A stretch of DNA of 64,000 bases from Prosthecobacter sp. (GTDB lineage: Bacteria; Verrucomicrobiota; Verrucomicrobiia; Verrucomicrobiales; Verrucomicrobiaceae), in NCBI GenBank assembly GCA_019186985.1, contig JABARQ010000010.1, positions 1-64,000 of the forward strand, read 5' to 3'. The translations under genes were made by a program, and so were the position numbers. This document shows positions 57,703 through 64,000 of the stretch, piece by piece (within the stretch, counting starts at the first letter, position 1; every line of letters starts with the position of its first letter). The notes under the pieces are model-generated. The model searched no databases. It saw nothing but the letters and a program-made list of their open reading frames with translations, and was not told the origin of the DNA.

Positions 57703-60476
57703 GGCACAAACAGGAACTCGTTCGAATTGAACAGGGCGCGGCAGAGCACGGCGAGGCCATGCTGTCGCACTGTAGGTTCGGCGTCGCCGAGCTCGGCGGC
57801 GGTGGGATGACGTCCGAGGGCGAGCCGGAAGGCGCGGGCGACCTGCTTTGATGCCTCCTCACCGGCCTCTTTTTTCACACGGGCCGCGAAGGCGGCGGCG
57901 GTGTCGAGCGTGAAGCGGCTGTTGAAGAGGTTGAGCGCCTGGATCGGCGTGGTGCTGGATCGGCGCACCGCCGTGCTCTGGCCTGCGTCGGGGCAGTCAA
58001 AGGCTCCGAACACGGCCTCGGGTTCGCGACGGACCTTGTGCGCATAGATCATGCGACGCGTGTTTTCCGGCGTGAGCATCTCCACCGGTTCGAACCCCGT
58101 GAGACCGCCGCGCTTGTCGAAAAGGTTGAAGCCGCGCCCGTACATCTTCAGATCGAGCCGGCCGCTCACGGCGAGCATGGAGTCGCGGATGATCTCGGCG
58201 TCGAGACGGCGGGACGGGAAGTGCCAGAGGTAGCGGGATTCGGCGTCTAGTGTGGCTGCGGCTTTTGCCGCATCATTTCGGCCAAAGCTGAAGCCACTTT
58301 GTCGGTAGGTGGCGCTGAGCACGATGAGCCGGTGCATGTGCTTCACGCTCCAGCCGCTGCGGATGAACTCGGCGGCGAGCCAGTCGAGCAGCTCGGGATG
58401 GGTGGGCTTCATGCCCATGCGGCCGAAGTCGCTCGGCGTTTCCACCAGGCCGGTGCCGAAGTGGCCCTGCCAGATCCGGTTCACCATGACGCGGGCGGTG
58501 AGCGGGTTCCGCGGGCTGGCGATCCAGTCGGCAAGAGCGATGCGGCGCTGCTGCTCAGGCGTTTCCTTGGTGAGCTTCAGGTCGCCGAGCGCGCTGAGCA
58601 CGGCAGGAACCACCGGCTCTTTCGGCTGCTCAGGATCGCCGCGGTTGAGCAGGTGGATGTCGTCGGGGATGCGGAAGGTTCCTGCGAAAACCTTCTGTGA
58701 AACATCCAGCTTCTGCAGCTCTTCATCGAGCGGTCGTTTTTGCTTCAGCAGCCGCTGCGCCTCGGCTGCTTCTTCCTTGCGCAGGCCCTCGATGGAAAAG
58801 GCGGGCTGTGTGCGCTCCCGGGTGTCGAAGCGCTGACGATCCTCCGAATCCGCGACGCTCTTCCAGGCACCCGATGCGTCCGCCACCTCGATCACATAGC
58901 TCGTGGCGAGCCGGTCCTTGAACTTTCCCTGGCGGTCACGGCCCCAGACGACGCGGTCGATCTCCTGCTCCTGGGCGAATTCGACCATCACCCAGCCTTT
59001 GCCGACCTCGTTCGACATCCAGCTGCGCGAGTTGCCGTAGCTGCCGTCGTTCACGAAACGCTGCTCGTGACGGTCGGCGGTGACCTTCTCACCGGACACG
59101 GTCACGGCGGCGTTCAGCGCGATGTTTTCGCCGGCGGTGGTGAAGACCTCGAGCTCATCGATGCAGGGCTCCAGGTTGTTGGTGTCACGGACGGTGAAGC
59201 GCAACCGCTTCGCCTTCACCGGCAGGAAGCGGTCGCGGTTTTCCCGGGCGTCCACCATCGGCCGCTTCACCCCCGACCTCGCGATCGGCACAAAGCGCGA
59301 CAGCCTCAGGTCGAGCCCGGCAAGCTCCGCCTTCACCTGCTTCAGCCGTTCACGAGCTGCGAGAGCCTCCGGCGTGCGCAGATCGCGCTCGCCATACTCC
59401 ACACCGGCCACGAAGGCCTGCATGGAGTAGTAATCCTTCGCGCTGATGGGGTCGAACTTGTGGTCGTGGCAGCGTGCGCAGCCGATGCTGAGGCCGAGGA
59501 AGGTCTGGCCGATGTTCACGACGATCTCGTCGATGGAGTCCTGGCGTGCGAGCCGCTTGGAGGGCTCGTCCTTGCCGATCTGGCCAGGCAGCAGCACGGA
59601 GGCGGTGACGAGAAAGCCGGTGGCCGCGTCCTCGCCCAGGGCGTCGCCGGCGATCTGCTCCCTGATGAAACGGTCGTAAGGAGTGTCGTTGTTGAAGGCG
59701 CGGATGACATAGTCGCGGTACGGCCAGGCGTTTGGACGCTCGGTGTTCACCTCAAAGCCATGGGTGTCGGCATAACGAACCACATCGAGCCAGTGCTGAG
59801 CCCAGCGCTCGCCGTAACGCGGCGAGGCGAGAAGGCGCTCAACGACGGCGGCATGATCCTGACGTTTCAGAAAGTCGTCCGTTTCCTCCGGCGTGGGCGG
59901 CAGGCCGGTGAGGTCGAAGGTCACGCGGCGAAGCCACGCGGCCGGATCGGCGGGCGGAGAACGATGCAGGCCCTTCTCGGAGAGTTTCGCGTCGATGAAC
60001 CTGTCGATGGGGCTGGGTTCAAGTTTTCCAGAGACGGCGCTTTGCGCGGAACTTGAAACCTGAAACTTGAAACCTGAAACCTGGACCGGCTTGAAGCTCC
60101 AGTGATCACGCCTGTCCTCGACCTTCGCCTTGTCGACGCCGTCCGGCCAGGCAGCACCTTCATTCACCCAGCGGATGAGCGTGTCGATCTCGGCCTGCGG
60201 AAGGCGTCCCTTGGGCGGCATGAGCTCGTCCTCGTCATCGGTGGTGAGGAAGTGGATGAACGGGCTGTCCTTGGCCCTGCCGGGCAGGATGTCCGGCCCG
60301 TGGTTGTCGCCGCCCCTGAGGGCCTCCGACTTGATGTCGAGCCGCAGGCCGGACTTCTGCTTTTTTCCGCCGTGGCATTCCTGGCAGTGCCTTTCAAGGA
60401 TGGGCCGCACCTCGCGCACGAAGTCGACGGGGGCGGCGAGGGCGGAGGCGGAGATGAGCAGGAAGACGGACCTCAT
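57699..60476 (-). CDS. PSCyt1-DUF1549-DUF1553 (PSD1) protein interrupted by repeats
   Basis: A 925-residue exported protein with PSCyt1 haem motif [13 protein letters not shown] (about residue 34), DUF1549 with [27 protein letters not shown] and [12 protein letters not shown], a discoidin-like insert, and DUF1553 ([35 protein letters not shown]). Two repeats are translated in frame. The linker [13 protein letters not shown] (about residues 131-143) comes from heptamers at 60051-60085. The segment [16 protein letters not shown] (about 726-742) comes from a REP-A pair at 58249-58300 inserted after the conserved TYRQ of DUF1553; the homologue at 5448 has TYRQSARTTPELQQ there. Whether the domain still folds is unknown. 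It starts 9 bp before the FecR-LamG stop and is coupled to DUF1501. Confidence 0.9.
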   Translation of the reverse strand: MRSVFLLISASALAAPVDFVREVRPILERHCQECHGGKKQKSGLRLDIKSEALRGGDNHGPDILPGRAKDSPFIHFLTTDDEDELMPPKGRLPQAEIDTLIRWVNEGAAWPDGVDKAKVEDRRDHWSFKPVQVSGFKFQVSSSAQSAVSGKLEPSPIDRFIDAKLSEKGLHRSPPADPAAWLRRVTFDLTGLPPTPEETDDFLKRQDHAAVVERLLASPRYGERWAQHWLDVVRYADTHGFEVNTERPNAWPYRDYVIRAFNNDTPYDRFIREQIAGDALGEDAATGFLVTASVLLPGQIGKDEPSKRLARQDSIDEIVVNIGQTFLGLSIGCARCHDHKFDPISAKDYYSMQAFVAGVEYGERDLRTPEALAARERLKQVKAELAGLDLRLSRFVPIARSGVKRPMVDARENRDRFLPVKAKRLRFTVRDTNNLEPCIDELEVFTTAGENIALNAAVTVSGEKVTADRHEQRFVNDGSYGNSRSWMSNEVGKGWVMVEFAQEQEIDRVVWGRDRQGKFKDRLATSYVIEVADASGAWKSVADSEDRQRFDTRERTQPAFSIEGLRKEEAAEAQRLLKQKRPLDEELQKLDVSQKVFAGTFRIPDDIHLLNRGDPEQPKEPVVPAVLSALGDLKLTKETPEQQRRIALADWIASPRNPLTARVMVNRIWQGHFGTGLVETPSDFGRMGMKPTHPELLDWLAAEFIRSGWSVKHMHRLIVLSATYRQSGFSFGRNDAAKAAATLDAESRYLWHFPSRRLDAEIIRDSMLAVSGRLDLKMYGRGFNLFDKRGGLTGFEPVEMLTPENTRRMIYAHKVRREPEAVFGAFDCPDAGQSTAVRRSSTTPIQALNLFNSRFTLDTAAAFAARVKKEAGEEASKQVARAFRLALGRHPTAAELGDAEPTVRQHGLAVLCRALFNSNEFLFVP
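58249..58300. repeat. REP-A inverted pair inside PSD1 gene
   Basis: Forward copy 58249-58272 (start diverged) and inverse copy 58277-58300, 4 bp apart, in a coding gene. Length differences from family members suggest about 51 bp in frame, with no stop codon in the frame used. Confidence 0.88.
60051..60085. repeat. heptamer repeat locus 3, in coding sequence
   Basis: Five consecutive 7-mers ACTTGAA, ACCTGAA, ACTTGAA, ACCTGAA, ACCTGGA inside the PSD1 gene. They are translated on the minus strand as [12 protein letters not shown] in the linker after the PSCyt1 domain. The same heptamers occur at 17475-17502 and 17762-17782. Confidence 0.8.
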
Positions 60477-60485
60477 GAAGCAAAA

Positions 60486-61946
60486 TCAACGATAGGGGCT
60501 GCCGGCGGCGTGCAGCTCACGGAGCTCCGCCTCGCTCATGGCCCGGCCTAACAAAATGAGCTCATCCACGCGGCCGCTCAGGCGGCGGTCGTTGCGGTTC
60601 CAGTTGCCGATCTGGGCGGGGCCGAGGCGGGCGGGATGGGCCACGTCCAGGCGCACCTCCCGGTCGAGCCTGCCGTTGAGGTGGAAGCGCACGGTCCTGC
60701 CCGGGGCGTCATAGACGGCGGCGAGATGCACCCAGCGGCCCTGCTCCGGCAGCACGGGCGTGAGGGAGTCGGGGTTGCCTCCGGGGTTTTCGAACCCGGC
60801 CGCCAGCGTGTTGCCGCGCAGGGCGAGCCGCATGGTGGCATGATGCGTGATCATCCAGTGGACCTGGCCCGGGTTGCTGGACTCCCAGCCGTCGGTATGA
60901 AGCAAAGATTGGTAGGGCTCGCCAAGCCGGTCGAGCCGGACCCAGGCGGCCAGGGTGAGCTGCGGCCAGTCACGGCCGCCTCCGGCATCAAGCTTCAGGT
61001 GGTCGCCGACCTCGACGAACTCCGGTGCGTGCGAGCCCGGCCAGCGGCCCTGGACGCTGCGGAAGACGCCCGGCAGGGAGGCCGAGTCCGGCGTTTCGAA
61101 ATCAAGCAGTGTGATCAGGGCCGGGTCCTGCCTCAGCCCGGCCAGCGCCGCCTCCGAACGGGCACGCTGCCCGGCGTCGAGCCCGGCGCTCAGCTCCCGC
61201 ATTTCATCAAGCTGGATGAAGGCGGCGGAACGCAGCTCACGGGCGGTGCTTGCGCCCTGGTCCAGGCTCACGGCATCACCTCCACGCAGGCTCCTGCGGG
61301 CTGCGTCGCCGGTCGGCCTGGCGATGACCTCGCCCTGGAACACATGCACCTCGGCGGCACCGGCCACCGGGACATCGACGCCGAACCGCGTGCCGAGGTC
61401 CACGGCGTCGCCGGAGGGCGTGATGACCGTGAAGCCCTTGGCCGGAGGCGGCACCTCGGCGGCGAGGCGGCCGCGCTTCAGGTGCAGGCGCTGGCCGGAT
61501 TCAAACCAGAACTCGGCAGGCGCCTCGATGACGATCCGTGCCCCGCGTTCGGTCAGCAGCGAGACGGAGCCGGCACGGATGGAGTGCCGTTCACCACGCA
61601 GTGCCCTGTGCTCGGCGAAGTCCGCGATGCCCGCCGCCTTTTCCACGGTGGCAAAGGCAGGGCCGGGCTGCTGCCACCACCAGACAAGGGCGGCCAGGGC
61701 CAGGCAGGCGGCCAGGGCGGCGGCGCGGCTTTTCCAGCGGAAGGGCCGGAAAACAGGCGTTTCCACCCGGACCGGAACATGGCCTGCCGCCAGGGCGGCG
61801 AGCGCGGAATCCAGGTTCAGCATCTCCGTGAACGCACGCCTGGCCTCCACATCCTGGTTCAATCGTTGGTTCAGCCGCCGCATGTCCGGCGCGGAGATGC
61901 TGCCGTCCAGGTAGGAGTCGATCAGCGTGTCGAGCTCCGCTTTCAT
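60486..61946 (-). CDS. FecR-like anti-sigma regulator with LamG domain
   Basis: A 486-residue membrane protein from ATG 61946. A cytosolic N-terminal segment of about 65 residues ([25 protein letters not shown]), which would bind the sigma factor, precedes a transmembrane helix ([12 protein letters not shown], about residues 75-92). The periplasmic FecR domain has [30 protein letters not shown] and [20 protein letters not shown]. The C-terminal LamG sandwich ([25 protein letters not shown]... and [14 protein letters not shown]) ends [22 protein letters not shown] and is probably the ligand sensor. Its ATG overlaps the sigma-factor stop (ATGA), giving a classic sigma/anti-sigma pair. Confidence 0.88.
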   Translation of the reverse strand: MKAELDTLIDSYLDGSISAPDMRRLNQRLNQDVEARRAFTEMLNLDSALAALAAGHVPVRVETPVFRPFRWKSRAAALAACLALAALVWWWQQPGPAFATVEKAAGIADFAEHRALRGERHSIRAGSVSLLTERGARIVIEAPAEFWFESGQRLHLKRGRLAAEVPPPAKGFTVITPSGDAVDLGTRFGVDVPVAGAAEVHVFQGEVIARPTGDAARRSLRGGDAVSLDQGASTARELRSAAFIQLDEMRELSAGLDAGQRARSEAALAGLRQDPALITLLDFETPDSASLPGVFRSVQGRWPGSHAPEFVEVGDHLKLDAGGGRDWPQLTLAAWVRLDRLGEPYQSLLHTDGWESSNPGQVHWMITHHATMRLALRGNTLAAGFENPGGNPDSLTPVLPEQGRWVHLAAVYDAPGRTVRFHLNGRLDREVRLDVAHPARLGPAQIGNWNRNDRRLSGRVDELILLGRAMSEAELRELHAAGSPYR

Positions 61947-62482
61947 GACGCCGCCTCCTCGTTGAAGAGCGAGCGCCGGATGCAGTCGAGCAGCAGGCGG
62001 CGCATGCGATGGAGCCACTGGTAGAAGCCGGCGACGCTGCGGCCGCTGTCCCGGGCGACCTCCTGGATGCTCGCGCCTTCCTGGTAGGCCAGCATCAGCA
62101 GCCCGCGCTGGGCGGCGGGCACCTTCTGCATGCACTGCTCCAGGGCCTCGCGCTGCCGTTGCAGCCGGGGCTCGTCGGCGCTGGCCTCCTCGGCGATGCG
62201 GGCGACGGCCTCCTCATCCAGCACCAGCCGGTCGCGCCCCCGGTCACGCATCCAGGCCAGGACCTCGAAGCGCGCCACGCCGAAGGCCCAGGCGCGGAAG
62301 TCGCCGCCTTCCTCGAACGTGTCGAACTTGTCCCAGAGCACCACGCTGACCTCCTGCATGACGTCGTCGGCATCGGCACGCGAAGGTACCAGCCGCCGCA
62401 CATGGGCGCGGATCGCCGGTTCATGCGCCGTGAAGCGGCGCAGAAAGCGGTGGTGGCGTTCGGTGTCAGCGGAGGAATTCAT
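61943..62482 (-). CDS. ECF sigma factor, Rhodopirellula/Verrucomicrobium type
   Basis: A 179-residue ECF-type RNA polymerase sigma factor. Region 2 is [43 protein letters not shown] and region 4 is [39 protein letters not shown], matching the sigma-70 subfamily characteristic of Planctomycetes and Verrucomicrobia (TIGR02989 type). The ATG at 62482 is preferred over a GTG at 62497 five codons upstream. It is the first gene of the minus-strand run, coupled by ATGA to the FecR-LamG gene, and is divergent from the DUF1549 gene at 62626. It probably activates its own operon when the LamG sensor binds a glycan. Confidence 0.93.
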   Translation of the reverse strand: MNSSADTERHHRFLRRFTAHEPAIRAHVRRLVPSRADADDVMQEVSVVLWDKFDTFEEGGDFRAWAFGVARFEVLAWMRDRGRDRLVLDEEAVARIAEEASADEPRLQRQREALEQCMQKVPAAQRGLLMLAYQEGASIQEVARDSGRSVAGFYQWLHRMRRLLLDCIRRSLFNEEAAS

Positions 62483-62625
62483 CGTCGGTCCGTCCACATA
62501 TCTCCGCCCGGGGCGCGGATTTTACGCAGCTTTTTCAAAACCTGGCCGAAAGCATGGCGGCGGCGGGGAGGCATCACGCAATTCCAAAGCGGCATCATCC
62601 ATGGAAAGAGGGGTTTGGAGAACGT
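62483..62625. promoter_or_regulatory. divergent promoter region, sigma operon / DUF1549 gene
   Basis: 143 bp between the divergently transcribed sigma-factor and DUF1549 genes. It must contain both promoters, one possibly recognised by the ECF factor itself. I could not identify an unambiguous ECF-type -35 (AAC) and -10 pair. A GGAG ribosome-binding site at 62617-62620 sits 5 bp before ATG 62626. Confidence 0.5.
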
Positions 62626-64000
62626 ATGGTTAGGCGTCCCATGCCCCGTGCCTCCTCCAGCCTGCTCCTTGCGCTGCTGTCCGCCCTTCCGGCCTTCGCC
62701 GCCGAGGTGCCGTCATTTCGCAACACCATCCAGCCGATCCTCACCCGCTACGGCTGCGCGATGGGCGCCTGCCATGGCGCCGCAGCGGGCCAGGGCGGCT
62801 TCCGGCTCTCCCTGCGCGGCTTTGATGACGAGGGCGACTGGCTCTCCATCACGCGCAGCGCCAACGGCCGGCGGCTTACGCTGGAGGATCCCGCCCGCAG
62901 CCTCTTCCTGCTGAAGTCGGTCAAGGCGGTGCCGCACAAGGGCGACCGGCGCTTTGACGTGAACTCGCCGGAGTACAAGATCATTGCGGACTGGATCGCG
63001 GCGGGCGCCCCGGGTCCGAAGGCGGACGATCCGCGCATCGTCTCGCTGAGCGTGTCGGAGCCGCACCTTGTGGCCGAGGCGGGGCGGAGCGTGCAGCTGA
63101 AGGTGACCGCGAAGTTCAGCGACGGCCGCAGCGAGGATGTGACGCGCTGGTGCAAGTTCAACGCCACCAACGCCGGTGTGGCCACGGTGGATGACAACGG
63201 CCTGGTGAAGGTCACCGGAGCCGGCGAGGGCACGGTCAGCGCCTGGTATCTGAGCTTGTTAAGCGTCGCCACCGTCACGGTGCCCCAGCCCGGCAAGGTG
63301 GAGGAGGCCGTGTTTGCCTCGATGAAGCCGCGCAACTTCATCGACAGGCATGTGCTGGCCAAGCTGCGCGAGCTGAACATCCCGCCCTCGGAGCGGGCCA
63401 CGGACGCGGAGTTCCAGCGCCGTGCCTTCCTCGACACCATCGGCGTGCTGCCCACGCCGGAGGAGGTGAAGGCCTTCCTCGCCGACTCATCCGCCGACAA
63501 GCGCGACCGCCTGATCGACTCTCTTTTGAACCGGCCGGAGTTTGTCGACTACTGGTCCCACCGCTGGAGCGACCTGCTGCTGGTGAACGGCGACAAGCTG
63601 ATGCCGCAGGCCATGTGGTCCTATTACAACTGGATCCGCCGCCATGTCGCCGCCAACACGCCCTGGGACGTCATGGTGCGCGATCTTCTCACCGCCACCG
63701 GCAGCACGCTGGAGCATGGCGGCGGCAACTTCTTCATCCTGAACGACGAGCCGACCAAGTGCGCCGAGACCGTCAGCGTCGCCTTCCTCGGCACCTCCAT
63801 CGGCTGCGCGAAGTGCCACAACCACCCGATGGAAAAGTGGACCTACGACCAGTATTACGCCTTCGCCAACCTCTTCGCCCGCGTCCGCACGAAGAACGGC
63901 GCCCAGGCCGATGAACGCGTGCTGTTCAGCGACACGCAGGGCGACCTGGTGGCGCCGCTCACCGGCCGGCCGCAGCCTCCGCGGCCGCTGGATGCTCCCG
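62626..64000 (+). CDS. PSCyt1/Big_2/DUF1549 protein (3' end outside window)
   Basis: Plus-strand gene without a stop codon before the window end; at least 458 residues. A GGAG box 5 bp upstream supports ATG 62626; a second ATG at 62641 is possible. A signal peptide (MPRASSSLLLALLSALPAFA) precedes the PSCyt1-like GCAMGACHGAAAGQGGFRL, whose spacing is CxxxxCH rather than the classical CxxCH. A bacterial Ig-like Big_2 domain is about residues 150-220 (SVSEPHLVAEAGRSVQLKV, NAGVATVDDNGLVKVTGAG). DUF1549 follows (WSHRWSDLLLVNGDKL, GCAKCHNHPMEKWTYDQYYAFANL). The DUF1553 domain is expected beyond the edge. Divergence from the sigma factor suggests co-regulation. Confidence 0.9.
   Translation, partial: MVRRPMPRASSSLLLALLSALPAFAAEVPSFRNTIQPILTRYGCAMGACHGAAAGQGGFRLSLRGFDDEGDWLSITRSANGRRLTLEDPARSLFLLKSVKAVPHKGDRRFDVNSPEYKIIADWIAAGAPGPKADDPRIVSLSVSEPHLVAEAGRSVQLKVTAKFSDGRSEDVTRWCKFNATNAGVATVDDNGLVKVTGAGEGTVSAWYLSLLSVATVTVPQPGKVEEAVFASMKPRNFIDRHVLAKLRELNIPPSERATDAEFQRRAFLDTIGVLPTPEEVKAFLADSSADKRDRLIDSLLNRPEFVDYWSHRWSDLLLVNGDKLMPQAMWSYYNWIRRHVAANTPWDVMVRDLLTATGSTLEHGGGNFFILNDEPTKCAETVSVAFLGTSIGCAKCHNHPMEKWTYDQYYAFANLFARVRTKNGAQADERVLFSDTQGDLVAPLTGRPQPPRPLDAP

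Noticed and set aside
1-64000. rRNA, tRNA, integrase, phage structural or plasmid replication genes
   Set aside because: None was recognised; the only mobile-element enzyme seen is the RAYT at 51339-52064.

Overview
The window is high-GC bacterial chromosome that reads as Verrucomicrobiota, most likely Verrucomicrobiales (Prosthecobacter/Verrucomicrobium-like). The grounds are three loci with the Planctomycetes-Verrucomicrobia protein set (PSCyt1/PSCyt2-DUF1549/PSD1-DUF1553, two of them paired with Tat-exported DUF1501 proteins), an ECF sigma factor of the Rhodopirellula/Verrucomicrobium type with a FecR-LamG partner, many secreted FAD-dependent oxidoreductases with golvesin-like tails, and many secreted beta-propeller, beta-helix and DUF1080 proteins. 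The genus is inference. I saw no rRNA, tRNA, CRISPR array or plasmid/phage backbone.

Layout. 1-3.9 kb: a kinase-derived membrane protein lacking its N-lobe, a secreted hypothetical and a GNAT acetyltransferase. 4-8.4 kb: a PSD1/DUF1501 pair. 8.9-11 kb: zinc alcohol dehydrogenase, then a DinB-like protein divergent from an HxlR regulator. 11.2-19.8 kb: a CocE-type hydrolase with an EF-hand, an esterase, two FAD oxidoreductases and a LamG protein. 19.9-24.5 kb: a LysR regulator, then an unusual AT-richer operon (trypsin-like protease, 21-residue leucine-rich-repeat protein, DnaQ-like/J-domain protein). 24.8-30.6 kb: a complete RND efflux operon. 30.9-37.4 kb: SGNH hydrolase, MATE exporter and a sialidase-golvesin-FAD oxidoreductase fusion. 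37.5-40.8 kb: an accessory patch with an XRE-GTPase, a DUF1016 remnant and three small genes. 40.9-50.9 kb: secreted carbohydrate-active proteins. 51.1-52.1 kb: a RAYT transposase flanked by REP palindromes. 52.1-62.5 kb: a minus-strand operon-like run, sigma - FecR/LamG - PSD1 - DUF1501 - beta-helix - FAD oxidoreductase. 62.6 kb to the end: a divergent DUF1549 protein running off the window.

The clearest unusual signal is a system of short palindromic repeats. One family (REP-A, core GTGGCTNCGGC...GCCGNA) has at least 17 copies and surrounds a RAYT transposase (51339-52064). Copies lie not only between genes but inside them in frame: both ends of the RAYT itself, two paralogous small exported peptides, a DUF1553 domain, and the C-termini of a LamG and a DUF1080 protein, where a repeat contributes the stop codon. 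A second family (REP-B, CATCTCGCTCCGCGAGATG) is also read through in a fusion enzyme and at the kinase fragment. The protease/LRR/DnaQ-J operon and the XRE-GTPase patch are the best candidates for undescribed functional systems, possibly defence, but that role is inference.
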